Origin: Lojkania enalia
Lineage: Eukaryota > Ascomycota > Dothideomycetes > Pleosporales
Length of the DNA stretch: 64,000 bases
Direction of reading: 5' to 3'
Assembly (NCBI GenBank): GCA_010094045.1
Contig: ML986587.1
Span: 620,001 to 684,000 of the forward strand
This document shows, in pieces, positions 1 to 12,618 of this stretch. How positions within the stretch are numbered: the stretch's first letter is position 1; every line of letters begins with the position of its first letter. The notes beneath the pieces were generated by a model. It had not been told where the DNA came from. It did no database searches and saw only the letters and a list, made by a program, of their open reading frames with translations. A program made the position numbers and the translations under genes.

Positions 1-119
1 CACAAGGGGCAAGTCTAGATATCAATCCTTCCTCAGTGGAGCACGGGGGTACGCTTTGGTCATGCTATACTCTACGAAAGCGTCTGAGAGTGGTTTCCGG
101 GACTATTCCGTCTCCCGCA

Positions 120-3100
120 ATGTCTAGTATTCCTTCGACAAGTGCTTCGACTGATTTTGCTATACCCTCGTCCTCATCCGCCTCGCTACCACTAAGCAAT
201 GGATTGGAACCACCCTCGGCGATCGTGGTTCAGAATGAGCCCCAAGATTATTTTGGGAATTCAGTTCCCCCCATAACCGAAGACCCGCGCATTCAGCCAA
301 CACCTCCACCTATAGTACCCCAGAGCTCTGTCGATCTATATGATGCTGTGAGCACGGACTCTACAACTATGGGGGTTCCAAGACCCGACAAGCTGGATAT
401 ACCACCTTTCGGTGGAGATTCAACCTTCACCAACGAGTGCGTTCTCCGGGCTCAGAGTGCGGGTGATATTGACCGCTTTTATAGAGAATCGAGCCTTGCC
501 CATGATCACGATGTCGGCTTTTTTGATTGGACAAGATTGTCTATGTCTCCCTCTCTTCCCCGTCATATTCAGTTCGCACGGAGTGTCGACTGGAGCGCAA
601 CCCCCCTTGGGCCTATTGAGTATTGGTCCAACGACCTTAGGGCTATGTGCAATCTAATAATGTAGGATTGCAATAACTTTTTTTTTTTTGGCCCCCCTTC
701 CGTGCGGAGTATTACTAACTTTTCAACAGGGCAAGTCCCCATCCGGCAGCAATGTACTGGGGAGATGAGCTTGTGGCCATCTATAATGAAGCATATATCG
801 GTGCGAATTCAGTTATTCTTAGGGATTTCCGTCTTCTAATCAAGCATTGTAGGGCTGGCTGGCCAGAAACACCCAACTCTGATGGGCCAAAGCTACAAAA
901 TAGCCTGGGCCGAAATTTGGGATGAGGTCAAGGATGTTTTTGACCATGCGCGTTCAACGGGCCAAGCTACCATGAAGGTGCGTCCTTTGACAAAAGCGCA
1001 ATATCTCGGCTGACATGACTAGGACGACGACTGCTTGTTCATGAAAAGGAACGGATTCCTTGAGGAGACCTACTTTTCGTGGTCAATCATTCCGATGGTC
1101 GGCGAAGATGGCTCTGTGATGGGGCTGTATAATCCTGCATTCGAGAAAACACGCCGAAAGATAGCGGAACGGCGAATGCTCTCCTTACGGGAGGTCGGCG
1201 AACGGACTGCGGCTGCACGAGATGTTAAGAGCTTTTGGGAACAGGTCTTGGCTGCCCTCACTGAAAATGAGTTCGACACTCCTTTCGTTTTATTGTACTC
1301 TGTGTCGGACGACAACGATAGCGATTCTTCGTCATTACATTCTAGTAGCTTGTTTGGTACAAAACGTTGCTATTTAGAAGGCTCCTTGGGTGTGCCAAAC
1401 CATCATCTATGCGCGCCAGAACATATCGACCTCAAAGAAGGAAATGAAGGCTTTGGTCCCGTGTTCCGAGAAGTCATGAAAACAGATAAACCCGTTGTGC
1501 TAGGTATTGGGTCCGGAGATCTCCCGTATGAAATGATGGACGGTCTTCTATGGCGAGGTTTTGGGGACCCTTGTCGGGATGTGGTAGTGTGCCCTATTCA
1601 TCCCACAACCGGCGAGACCAACCTTGGTTTCCTGGTCATGGGCGTTAATCCTCGCAGACCATATGACGACGATTATAACCTCTTTGTCCAATTGCTGAGC
1701 CGCCAGTTAGCAACATCGTTAGCATCCGTCGTACTTTTCGAAGAGGAAATCCGCCGAGGCCAGAAAGCCGCAAAGCTAGCCTCTGAAGAACGCTTCAACC
1801 TTTCCGAGCAACTCGCTGCCCGCACACAAGAAGCTAGGGATAGTGAAACTAGGTTCACGAGAATGGCAGAATACTCACCCGCTGGCCTTTTCATTGCTGA
1901 CCATGCAGGACGCATCACATATTGTAATGATACATGGTACGAAATAACTAGAGTCCCTAAAGAACCAGACAAGACGGATAGATGGATAGAGTACGTGAAG
2001 GAAGACGACCAGACCATAGTCCGAGAACACTGGAAGAGGCTCGTCGAGAATGCCACGCCCATCAATGTTGAGTTCAGATTCAAAGCACGATGGGAAGACC
2101 GGAATGGCAACAAAGGCGATACCTGGGTTCTCTTTAGTGCATTCCCAGAGACCTATCTCGACGGGATGCTCAAGAGCGTCTTCGGCAGCATCACAAACAT
2201 CAGTCCGCAGAAATGGGCTGAAGGGTTCCAGAAGAGGAAAATGGAGGAAGCAGTGGAACTCAAGCGGCAGCAGGAGAATTTCATCGACATTACAAGTCAC
2301 GAGATGCGCAATCCATTGAGTGCCATATTCCAATGCGCAGATGAAATTTCGACCATCCTAAGCGATTATCGAAGCTCCGGTGTAGTTCCTGTACCTTCCA
2401 ATATTATATCGGATAGCATCGATGCAGCACAGACAATAGCATTGTGTGCGCAACACCAGAAACGGATCGTTGACGACGTGTTGACGCTTTCGAAGCTTGA
2501 TAGTGCCATGCTCATGGTATGGATTATCGACGTGTTAGCATGGATATGGAGATATACTAATTCTTGTTCATAGGTGACTCCTGTTGATGCACAGCCATTA
2601 CAAGTGGTTCAGCGTGCCCTTAAAATGTTTGAGGGTGAAGTGCAAACTGCCGGTATCCATATGGACTTCGTTGTAGACGACTCCCTTAAGAAACTGAACG
2701 TCAACTGGGTGAAGATGGATCCCTCTCGCGTACTTCAGGTGAGTGTATCTAATGAGCAGCAGCGTAGTAGATGTTAATAGCAGCATCTCAGGTACTCATA
2801 AATCTGACAACAAATGCCATCAAATTCACTACGAACGAGTCGCAACGAACGATCAAGGTGATCATTTCGGCATCCTTGGAAAGACCTTCTGAGCGTACCT
2901 TGCCGGTGGTTAGCTACTTCCCCTTTAGACAGAAGCGTATGGACCAAACTCTTGGACCGGATTGGGGCGACGGTGAAGAAATCTTTATAGAATTCGCGGT
3001 TCAAGACACGGGACGTGGACTCAATGCCGAGGAGAAAAAACTGTTGTTCCAGAGGTTTTCCCAAGCGAGTCCAAGGACCCATGTACAGTATGGAGGCTCT

Positions 3101-4013
3101 GGATTAGGCCTCTTCATTTCACGCGAGTTGACAGAACTGCAAGGTGGTGAGATCGGTGTTTCTTCCGAAGCCGGGAAAGGAAGCACATTCGCGTTCTACG
3201 TAAAGTGCCGCAGGACCACAGAGCCGAAAGAACCAACAGACGGTCTTCCTCTATCATTGATACGCCAATTGTCTGTCACGAAGGACAGGGCCCATGCAGA
3301 TGCGACAAAGGTCAAAGATTTCGCTTCTCCTTCAAAAGACCTAGTAGTGGATAAGATCAAAGCACAACAAGCACATCTGAAAGTTCTTATCGTAGAGGAC
3401 AATCTTGGTAAGTCGTAGGCGACAACCACTAGTACGATAGCTAACACCGCGAAGTTAACCAGAAAGTGCTTCGGCGCCAACTGGAAAATCACGGTTTTAC
3501 AACGTACGTAGCAAACCATGGCGGCGAGGCCCTTGACCGGCTCAAGGAGTCTGTGTATTGGAAGGGCCACGGGCCTGGCGCCAAAGATATCGGCGTTGTA
3601 CTTATGGACAAGGAAATGCCGTAGGCTTCCCGCTCATCCATACCATTCTAAACTAACCTATCAATCCAGCGTCATGGATGGACTACAATGCACAAGTCGT
3701 ATTCGTGAGTGGGAGAAAGAGGGGCTTCTCACAAGTCACGTCCCCATTATCGCGGTCACGGCGAATGCTCGGAGCGAACAGATCGCAACGCTCTTGGATG
3801 CAGGCATGGTATGACTATTCCCTCTTCAATTAATCACATCATATTAATTAATTGTACCAGGATGATGTCGTCTCCAAGCCCTTCCGCATCCTGGATCTGA
3901 TCCCTAAGATCAAAGAACTTTCGGCTAAGTGTCCCGACACCCTTATCGCCGACCCACTGGGTTTGGTCATCCCTTCTAAGCCCGAAAATAGCTCATCTTA
4001 TTCTTCTTCTTAG
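120..4013 (+). CDS. Hybrid sensor histidine kinase (9 exons)
   Basis: Two-component hybrid kinase: it autophosphorylates a His and passes the phosphate to a C-terminal Asp receiver, normally for relay through an HPt protein. Exons read 120-661, 730-800, 853-977, 1023-2516, 2574-2738, 2792-3407, 3455-3620, 3670-3808 and 3861-4013, all in phase, giving 1156 aa. A Ser/Pro-rich N-terminus is followed by a PAS-like module (WSATPLGPIEYW, then GQKHPTLMGQSYKIAWAE), a GAF-like region, a second PAS near residue 523, the H-box DITSHEMRNP (His about 672), the N-box INLTTNAIKF, the G-box GSGLGLFISREL and a receiver. The receiver has IVEDN, the phospho-acceptor in VLMDKEMPVMDG (Asp about 1056) and Lys in VSKPF. 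No transmembrane segment is evident, so it is probably cytosolic. The frame is open to the left window edge, so the true start could lie upstream; ATG 120 is the first in-frame ATG. The fungal HHK group was not assigned. Confidence 0.9.
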
Positions 4014-4645
4014 TCTTCTATATGAATAGTTTGACTCTAATTAACGTCTGTCCCGGGTTTTTTCCGGATTTTATTGTTCTAGAGGTAGAGGCGCATTTAA
4101 CAAAAATGTATAGCTTGACATGTGTCACGGCAGGAAAGCAAGGTGTTCTGGCGTTTGAATTGTTTGCTGGGCATTTGTAATATATACACCAAAATATTTT
4201 GGCGAGCTTTGGGATGGGATATTTGGGATAGGAAAAATGGTATGGGAAATTATTATATTGGAATATTGGGAGGATAAATATTTTTTTAATTTTTTTTTTT
4301 TTTTTAATTTTTTAATTTTTTTCCTTTTTCCCGGGAATAACATGGCATGGTAGGATGGGAAAGTGGGTTTGGGCTGTTCAAGGATAGAGAAATGGGTAAT
4401 GAGTGATTAGTGGCATGGCTGGGAATATACAAAGTTTTCGGCTGATAGACCATTCTTTCGTTTGGTCTCGCATTGTTTATCAAACCAAACTTAGCCTTGG
4501 TGGTAGGTATACTTTACGTCATCATCAGAAGGGAGCGTCTAGCCGAGCTTGGCATGCGCGACCTCGGCCTAGCCGCTCATTCATGCCACTTGCGCAATTC
4601 ACTCACAGACGAACGGAGAACGCCAAATTGCCCCCCCACACAAAG
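4014..4645. other. Intergenic, AT-rich tracts
   Basis: This is the spacer between the histidine kinase stop and the Clr5-type gene. It holds low-complexity A/T tracts, mainly long T runs around 4280-4325. I see no coding sequence. The right part should contain the promoter and 5'UTR of the next gene, but I recognise no specific element. Confidence 0.6.
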
Positions 4646-6797
4646 ATGGTGTATAGTTGGGACGGGAAGGAGGAAGAGTGCTACAGGCTGTATGTCAGCG
4701 AGAAGAGGAGCTTGGACGAGGTGATGGGGTATTGGGAGCAGAAAGGGTTTACGCCGAGGTAGGTACTATGTCCTGCGCATGTGCATGTTCGGGGCGCCGT
4801 AGAATGATATATCCGACTGCGAGCATATGTGGATGAGGGTTTTCTATGTTTATGTTATGTGGATGTCGGACTGATTGGGGGGGGTAGTAAGAGGGCCTTT
4901 CAGACGCAGTTCAGAGTACGTGGTACTGTTCCTTCCTTTCTTCCTTTCGCTTATATGTTATATCCAGCTAACGCTTTGGGGTTTGCAGCGATGGAATTTC
5001 CCGTCGAAGCGCAACGCGGCACACAAGAATGAGGCGCTGGTGGCGAGGGTGAAGGAGCTGTGGGGACAACATGTTATGCACAAGGATATGGGGAGGGTGT
5101 TGAGGGAGGAGGGGTGGAGTGTTGGGGAGAGGGAGTTGCTGAGGTTGAGATTGAGGTTTGGATGGCTATTGAGGGAGAGAAGGGGGGTGGATGGTGGCGG
5201 GGATGAGAGAAGGAAAGGGGGAAGAGCGAAGAATAGAGAAGGTGTGCCTGGACGCGGTTCGATGGATCAACTTGAGGAGGCGATGCTACAAGGTGATGCT
5301 CAGAACGAAGAACGAGGATCTGAGGATGAGAACGAGAATGCGGCGCATGATTCGGACGGACTTGCTGTTCCACAGGCTTTGGGTTCGATAGCCGTCCAAC
5401 CTATGGAGCCTGAGGAGTTGGAAAGGAGACAAGCGAGGCTCGAACAGCTTCAATTGGAAAGCGATGAGAAATGGCGGACGAGGAAACGTCGGCGGCGAAC
5501 AAAAGGCTGGGCTGGCTTGCCGGCAGATGCTCCTGAAGAACCTCCAAGATTCCCTTCAGAGACCACGCTCGATGAAGCGAAAGCATACCTCAGCTTGGAT
5601 AATCAACGATATTGTCAGGTTCGGGAACAATTCTCCGCACTATGCGAGACCTATGCAGTTGCGAAGAAGTCACTTGCCGGTCCAGACAAATGGACGCGAA
5701 TGAAGGAGGAATTGATCCAGGAGAACGCGTATCTAGCGAACGTCTTCCAGCAAGATCCTGAGGCGAGGCAACAACTTGCTCAAATGACTCCAAACAACTC
5801 CAAAGCAATATCGCTCGATGTTATATGTATGGATGTCACGAAACGTCTGCGCACATCGGAGACTAGAATGGGGCTCGCTGAAGCCAAGAACCTCCTAGGC
5901 TTCAACCCCGACGAGACTCGTCAAGTCAGGAACGAATTAACAACCAAGCTCCACGCAGCCCACTTCAATACCAAACTGGAACTCGGCAATGAGCGCTGGA
6001 ACGAGATCAAGCAAGCTTGGCTCCATGAGTCCGAGCTCTTGACGCGTACCTTTTCCGGGGGAGAAACAGATCCCAAATATGCAGAGAAACTGCGAGCCGT
6101 TGATATGCTCTCCATGGACGTAATGAAGCGCGTCCGATACGAGAAGAAAAAGTACATGCCCGCCTTCAAACCCGTGAACCGGGGTCCTGGTCCCGGTCCC
6201 GCCCCCCGCCGGGCACACGTCAGCAACAAGAATAGTAGTTACAAGAATTCAAGCATCACATCGCAAGCAAGCAATAATAATAGCCTACAAATGGCCAACG
6301 CTCCAGACTTGCAAATCGACCCCTCGCTTCTCCTTGCCGTCAGCGATCCCTCCTTGCTACCCACCCCGCTCTACCAAACTCCCACCATGCAGACCAACGC
6401 CTTCCAGACCACTACGCAGCACACCGCCTACCAACCCGTTACTTCCCACCCACAGCCTGTATACTTCCGCCTACATCCTCACTCCTCGTCCCCGTTACCC
6501 AACAAAACCCTCTGGCTCTCCATCCTCCAATCAGGCACGCTCTCTGAACTCAAACAGTTGGCCATGAGAGAGCATCCTGGGACGACAGTGCTGAGGGTTG
6601 AGGGATTGATGGTGTGGAAGGGGGGTAGTGAGGTTGGGATTAGTGGCGTAAGTAGTATGGATGGGAATAGGGAGAGGGAGAGGGAGATTGGGGTGCTAAT
6701 TGAGAGGGAGGAGGAGCTGAGGGCTTATTTAGAGAAGGTTAGAGGAGGGAAGGCAAGTTTTTTGGTGCTGATGGGGGTCGCCGGGGGTTATGTGTGA
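4646..6797 (+). CDS. Clr5-domain protein (3 exons)
   Basis: Exons 4646-4758, 4888-4915 and 4989-6797 join in phase to 649 aa. The 28-bp middle exon is required, because without it the N-terminal domain is broken. The joined N-terminus (MVYSWDGKEEECYRLY, SLDEVMGYWEQKGFTP, then SKRAFQTQFRRWNFPSK) fits the fungal Clr5 domain (Pfam PF14420), a helical and probably DNA-binding module found on many regulator-like proteins. A second helical segment rich in Leu/Arg follows (VARVKELW to LRLRLRFGWLLRERR). After an acidic/basic linker with the run RKRRRR comes a middle region containing two similar helical repeats (MKEELIQEN...LSLDVICMDVTKRLR and IKQAWLHES...LSMDVMKRVR). The C-terminus is rich in Thr/Pro/Gln. 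ATG 4646 has a good Kozak context. Its target and role are unknown; a transcription regulator is an inference from the domain. Confidence 0.8.
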
Positions 6798-7352
6798 GCT
6801 GGTGGGTAGGGAGGCGGTATATGATGGAGGCTTGGGGAGTGTTATTAGGGTATTGTGAGATTGTGGTTGGGATGGCTCCTGGGGAATTAGGTAAGCGGCT
6901 CTGAGGACTGCTCGTTCACGCTAGAGATTACGGTGAATGGAATGATAGCATTCCTACTCGTGAGTCTTCATTATATATTGTCAGGAACAAAAAGGCCGAC
7001 CTTCTTGCTGCTAAAGCATGAAGGCTTATATAGGCGATAATTCCGGCTGACAAATATAGGATTCCTAGTATGAGATGCTGATAGACGAGGGTCTGTTTGC
7101 ACGGGATTCGGTACATAGCGTTCGTCAATGTTGTTAAATATATACAAATCGTGACAACATACATTAAACTGTGTCCATGGACTTATCCTCCATTCCGCAT
7201 TCCATGGACATCATAACCGGCATTCCCCGATTCGTAAACGAAATCATCCATCCGTATTCATCATTCCACACACCCAGTCCAATCCCACCAAAATCTCTTA
7301 CAACTCTTCCCATCATGAGTACCACATATCACATTACACATACAGCGTGCCA
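6798..7352. other. Intergenic spacer between convergent genes
   Basis: This 555-bp stretch lies between the stops of the convergent Clr5-type and aquaporin genes. It should hold both 3'UTRs. No ORF with family resemblance and no RNA gene was seen. Confidence 0.6.
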
Positions 7353-9284
7353 TCATGCTTTCTCCATCATCTCCTTATCATCAGCATCCTGTCCCGGGTT
7401 TGCAACCTCGTATTCGAGGATCTTTATGAATTTGTAGAAGGTGACGGCGAGGATAGCGCCAAGGCCCGGTCCGACCCCTGTTTTTTTTTTTTTTTTGCTC
7501 TGTGTTAGTTATATATTTCGTGAGTAGCATCGTATGCGAGTAGATGGAGCCTTGGGTTTGATAGAGAGGCGATATTGATGCGGGTCGGGCAAGGAAGTCT
7601 AGGAAGAGGGAGCGGGGAAGGTTGGGGCTGGGAATGAAATAGAGAGAATGGAGGAAGAGAGACGGGCAACGTACAATAGATCCAGTGCTCGCGGTCGAAG
7701 ACGCCGGTGACGACGCAGGGGCCGAAGGAGCGGGCGGGGTTGAGGCTGCCGCCTGTGTAGTAGACGCCGACGAGCTCGGCGATGAAGAGGGCGAGGCCGA
7801 TGCCCACAGGGGCTATGTACGTCGCTGCGTATATGATCAGCGCCTTGATTAACCAACCATTCACGACAGCACAAAAAGAAAGTAAGAAAGAAAATATTTT
7901 TCAGAAGATGTATGGGATTGCCGGAACCTAGAAACATACCCTTATGCTTCTCTTTTGCTAACATGAAAATCGTAAACACCAACTCGGCCGTCAAAACCGC
8001 CTCTATGAACACCCCCCTCGCCAGACTCGTCTCCCTGCTCAATGTCGTCCGTACATTCAAGCTCGTCGGAAAAAAGACTTTCACCAGGAAACTCGCAAAA
8101 ATGCTGCCGCCCAGCTGCGCCGACAGTAGCAACGTAAACCGCACGGGCGTCATGGCGCGCGTGAGTAGCATGGCAAACGTGACGGCGGGATTGAACAGGC
8201 CACCGGAGATGCGGAAGAAGATCCAGACGTTGACCATGAGTGAGAAGGCGAAGACGAGGGCAATGTACTGCAGAACCGGGGGTGAGAAGCCCGTGGTGGC
8301 GCCCGTGGTGGTGTTGGGCGTTGAGTCCGAGGCCGAGGACTGGATGTTGGCGACTTGAGTGACGGAGAAAGCGAAGAAGAGGAACATGGTCGTGCCGACG
8401 AACTCGCCGATGAAGGCCACAAAGTCTAGCATAAGAAGAGGATTAGCGGTTGGACCGGGAGACTGAGTGTTTCGCCAGTTCTAAGACTCAGCCGGGGAAG
8501 AGGAGGGTCGAGGATAGTCTGGGGCTTGGATGTGGATGTGGTTGTGGAGCGAGATAAAGGCTGGAAGTATGACCTACGATTCTTTGCGTTGGAATTCATC
8601 CACATTGTCCATGGGAGTCGGAGGACATCGTCTCCTGATGGCGGACGTCTGGGTGGCCCCCTTTGATCCTGCACCACCGTCGCTGGGATAGTAGTGATCC
8701 CTCTGGGATGGCTCGTCCTCACTTCCATAATGGTAGTGTACCCTCGGTTTTATCGGATTGTCTGGCTCATACTCGCCGCCACTATCCACGCTGGCTCTCT
8801 GTCCATCGCCGGAAAACCGGGCCTGATATCTGCTGTGGGGTTTCTGGTAGGAGAGCGGAGGCCTAGAGTACCGGCATATTGGACGGCGATACGCGCGAGA
8901 GTAGTCATCTTCGTAGTATTCTTCGACGAAGGGTCCTCGGTTTTCGGGATACGGTTCATATCTGTGACTGTGTCGTCCATACTCGTGTTCGTCGCCATGG
9001 TCCGGATACGTTATGTAGCGACCCTGACCTCCGACGGAACGCTTGGAAGCAGAACGGGACTGCTGGCCTGGCGAGAGTCCTAATCCGTCGGCATGTGGGG
9101 CTAGGCTAGCAGGAGGCATCATGTGTGAGTCCAAATGTGCTTTGTTAGGCTGTTGGATAGGAAGACGGAGGAGTGCGTCTCGGCTGTCACTCTTGTGAAC
9201 TGAAGGGTGTTCGACTATCGAATCATATTTCAATCGCTCTCCATAGTACTGTGGAAGGGAGCCAGGGCCTGGCTCCTCTGCCAT
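7353..9284 (-). CDS. Aquaporin/MIP channel with long N-terminal extension
   Basis: Membrane channel of the MIP family (water or small solutes). Core exons are 8425-7940, 7824-7675 and 7477-7353, joined in phase. They carry FIGEFVGTTMFLFFAF (helix 1), the first Asn-Pro-Ala box GGLFNPAVTF, EKEKHKATYIAPVGIGLALF across an intron, the second box GGSLNPARSFGP and HWIYWVGPGLGAILAV across the next intron. The cytosolic tail ends ANPGQDADDKEMMEKA. ATG 9284 opens a hydrophilic exon of about 235 codons, rich in Tyr, His, Asp, Pro and Ser, which is an unusually long N-terminal extension. Its natural donor at 8577 (GTAGGT) and the core acceptor at 8426 leave the phase off by one base, so the first junction is unresolved: a missed micro-exon, another donor or a sequence error. 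The last intron carries a T16 tract. Confidence 0.85.
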
Positions 9285-10401
9285 GTAGCTAATAGTGGTG
9301 AGGCCGGAATCTGGAGATAGATAGACGGAGATGCGGGGCTTGTAGACGCGGTAGATGAATGATGATATATGGAAATACGTTTTGAAAGAATAGGTAGATG
9401 TCTATTGGACTTGAAAGATAGAGTGTTTTGATGTGATAATCTTTAGCAGGTTAATAGCTGGAATGAACGGCCGTCGAGAGGTAATATAAGTAGTCCTGAG
9501 CAACCCGCCATTGCATCTACCACGCAGGGCTTCCTTACCGCCTTGCCAGTCTCTTATGGTAGTTGTTTATGCCTGACTATCTGCATGCTATACGCACATC
9601 ATCTTTGATTCGTCGATCGAGCAACCACGAGGCGCTTAAATCCAAGGATCTAGAGATCGTATTTCTAGGAGCAAGTACAAAGTGACGTCGGAAAAGGAGA
9701 AAATAAGCAGTAGCTTGCTGGGATATTATCATGCAAGTCCACGTCTACAGTACGCGCTGGGAAGAGGTCCGAGGTCGAAGCATCCGTTGTTGCGGGCTAT
9801 TTTCCTTTGCGATTCAGAAACGCTTGTGAACTGGGAAGTTTTATACTGTAGGACAAGGTGAAGCCATGTAGTTGTATCGTGACTAGGGATTAGATGGTAG
9901 GAGTACTGCTTAACAATTGGAAAGTATTGGTGCCACGTGATAAGTGTTGAAGGGAGACCCCTGTTTTCAGAAGAGCATGCTCCCTGTAGCCTCGGCCGAA
10001 AACATAAAATCAGGTCATGTTTCAGGTCTTATGAGGAATTTCTTTTGTAGATGAATGATGACGAATAGAGGGGCTTAGTCCTTAGTGATGTCATTCAGAC
10101 AGAACAGGTCCAAGATTAAATTTCCCGGAACTGATCTGGCATAGAACACGGTTAAACTTAAGGACAAGAATATAGAATGAGTAGACGACGCGGCCTAGTG
10201 ACCTAACTACTGGAGTAGAATGTTCAGGATAAGATAACGACGACAAGCGCTTGAGAGAAACAAGAAAATTTAAGGTTTTTCAAGTATATTTGGGAATTCA
10301 TATGCTTCTTTCCTTTGTCCAGGCACGCCAACCTTTCGAGCCTAGGAATTTTAGTTTTCATAGCTTAATGTTACCATCGACTCCATACCCCTTGCGTTTA
10401 A
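9285..10401. other. Intergenic, aquaporin promoter side
   Basis: This 1.1-kb stretch lies upstream of the aquaporin start and downstream of the ROK1 stop. No ORF with recognisable family features and no RNA gene was seen. It most likely contains the aquaporin promoter and the ROK1 3'UTR. Confidence 0.55.
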
Positions 10402-12618
10402 TTAATTCTCAAATCCCTCAAACTCACTCTCCCCGCCAGCCCCCCGCATAGCCAGCCTCTCCTCTCCACCTCTCCACTTCGTCCCGATCTTAGCGCCCTT
10501 CCTCCGGTTCTCCAACTTCCTCTCATATCCGCTCTTCGTACTTATTCTCATATTCCCTTTGCCCTTACTATCCTTAACTTCCCGTCTAGCCTCGACTCCT
10601 CTCCTCTTGAGCAACTTTTTGTCCCTCTTGGTCGGCGTTGGTAACGCATCAATTAACCACTGCTTAACACTCTGTTCCTCTTCACTCCTGCCCCTCAACT
10701 TCTCCGCTGCACGAATCACATTTGCAATCCCCTTGACGTACGGCACATCCTCCTGCGTATAATACGTCACCGCGATACCGCCCTCCCTTCCCGCTCGCCC
10801 CGTCCTACCTACACGGTGAATATAGGCGGCGGCAGAGTTCGGAACATCGTAGTTGACAACACCGTTTAGGCCGCGGAAATCTACTCCCCGAGCGAGCAGA
10901 TCAGTAGTTATGAGGACCCATATTTCGCCGAGGCGGAAGCGGGTCATTATGGAATCTCTGGCGGATGAGGAAAGATCGGCATGGAGCACGGCAATGCGTG
11001 ATGAGCCGCCAGCTTCGGGTGGAATATCGTAGAGGAGCTCAGAATGGAGTGCTATTGCCCGAGGAATTGTTTGGGTGAAGATGAGGAATGGGGGTCGGAG
11101 CGAAGTTTTATCTGTGGAGCTAGCGGTTGGGTGTAGGAGTTGTCGTAGACCAAGCAGCTTCCCTTGTTCGGTTGCGGCGTAGATTAGTTTGTGGTTTATA
11201 TTTGGGATGGCAGTGTCCTTTAATCCAACGACTAGCCGGATGAAAGGAGCTCGAGATGGTAGTGATGACGAAGAGAGACTGCTGCAGCGCTCGCTGATGG
11301 TGTTGATCGCGAGAGACTCGATGCTAGAACTCATCGTGGCAGACCAGAGGCCGACTCGCAACAGAGGATTGGTGCACGCATTCCAGACAGCGAGGGTTTG
11401 TTCGCGAAAGAGAGGATCTAGGAGAATGTCGGCTTCGTCGAGGACCAAGTGTCGGACGGTTGGGAGAGAGACGTTGCCGTTGCAGCTTTTGATAGCGTTC
11501 AGGAGGGCGAGAGGTGTTGCTACAAGAATTCCAGCTTTAACTTTTTCGGCCCTTCGTCTTTTTGATTTCGGCGGTATTGCTAGAACGCCGTCGTTATCTG
11601 AGTTATCACACTCCTCATCGGCAGTGGATGCGTCCTCCTGTTCTGCGTCCTCTTCTAGGGGCTTGTCGTCTGGCCTATCAACAATCTCCATCCCCTTCTT
11701 CATAAGTGCTGCATAAATCCCAGTCCCCTTTGCCAATTTGCGTGTCTCATTCATGATTTGTGAAGCTAGTTCCTTAGTTGGTGCAATAATGACCGCGCGG
11801 ACGCCTTGCTTGCTCCGCTCTGATGCTGTACTCCTATCAGAAAGAAGTGAATTGATAATAGGTATCAGAAAGGCAATCGTCTTCCCACTCCCAGTAGGCG
11901 CAATAGTGAGAAGGTCAACACCCTCTCGAGCCATTTTCCCAGCCAAGCCATTCCCATCCCCAAGCAACAACGGCAAAGCCCCAATCTGCACCTCCGTTGG
12001 CATCCTATATCCCTGGGCCTCAATATTATCCGCCACCCTCCTCGAAATCCCATATCTACTCCTCAACTGCTTGAAACTCATCAACGGCCGCGGGAACAAC
12101 TGTTGCTTGTGCTTCTTCTCCTCTCCACTCTCCTCCTTCTCCCGCTTTCGCTTTTTTGATTTCTTCTTCTCTTTCTTCGTTTCTTCTCTCGCCGCGAAGT
12201 CCTCCAGGACGACAATCTTCAGCTTGTGCGATCGTAGAATGCGCTTTGCCTCATCCTCGCCATACACATCCGCCGTATCCGCATTATCTTCCAGCTCCCG
12301 CTCATCATGCTTTATCCGCTTTCCAATCGCTTCACATTTCGGCTGGCGATCAAGCTCGATTCCATTCCGCCTCTCGCCCGCCACCTCGTGCCTCGCGCCG
12401 CTGAAGAAATCTAATTCGGGAGGAAGCACTGAAGACGGCTCCGCCTCATCTTGCCCTCTTTTTCGTTTTCTGCCTTTCTTCTGATCGTTTGTCTGCTTAG
12501 GTGTTTCTTCATGGCCGAAGAGCTGCGGATTCGCAACGGCGCCGGAGGAGGGAACCTTTTGAGCCGGCGATGGGAGCGACGCTTTGGACGAACGATTGAG
12601 CAATTTAAAGACGTTCAT
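10402..12618 (-). CDS. ROK1: DEAD-box ATP-dependent RNA helicase ROK1
   Basis: Nucleolar helicase of the Rok1/DDX52 family, which acts in 40S ribosome biogenesis (pre-18S rRNA processing). Single exon, 738 aa from ATG 12618 (MNVFKLLNRSS, a typical Rok1-like start). A basic, low-complexity N-terminal third with Lys/Arg runs is followed by the Q-motif region (GYRMPTEVQ), motif I APTGSGKT near residue 245, Ia PTKELASQI, II LDEADILLD (DEAD), III SATMSSS, then IV-VI ending YIHRVGRTGRAGREG. The insert between motifs Ia and II is acidic (EDAEQEDASTADEE). The C-terminal tail is basic. All helicase motifs are intact. It faces the same way as the ATP synthase and glutathione reductase genes beyond it. 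Confidence 0.88.
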   Translation of the reverse strand: MNVFKLLNRSSKASLPSPAQKVPSSGAVANPQLFGHEETPKQTNDQKKGRKRKRGQDEAEPSSVLPPELDFFSGARHEVAGERRNGIELDRQPKCEAIGKRIKHDERELEDNADTADVYGEDEAKRILRSHKLKIVVLEDFAAREETKKEKKKSKKRKREKEESGEEKKHKQQLFPRPLMSFKQLRSRYGISRRVADNIEAQGYRMPTEVQIGALPLLLGDGNGLAGKMAREGVDLLTIAPTGSGKTIAFLIPIINSLLSDRSTASERSKQGVRAVIIAPTKELASQIMNETRKLAKGTGIYAALMKKGMEIVDRPDDKPLEEDAEQEDASTADEECDNSDNDGVLAIPPKSKRRRAEKVKAGILVATPLALLNAIKSCNGNVSLPTVRHLVLDEADILLDPLFREQTLAVWNACTNPLLRVGLWSATMSSSIESLAINTISERCSSLSSSSLPSRAPFIRLVVGLKDTAIPNINHKLIYAATEQGKLLGLRQLLHPTASSTDKTSLRPPFLIFTQTIPRAIALHSELLYDIPPEAGGSSRIAVLHADLSSSARDSIMTRFRLGEIWVLITTDLLARGVDFRGLNGVVNYDVPNSAAAYIHRVGRTGRAGREGGIAVTYYTQEDVPYVKGIANVIRAAEKLRGRSEEEQSVKQWLIDALPTPTKRDKKLLKRRGVEARREVKDSKGKGNMRISTKSGYERKLENRRKGAKIGTKWRGGEERLAMRGAGGESEFEGFEN

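Noticed and set aside
11189..12484. Long antisense open frames within ROK1
   Set aside because: They lie opposite a well-supported helicase with all motifs. Shadow frames of a GC-periodic coding exon.
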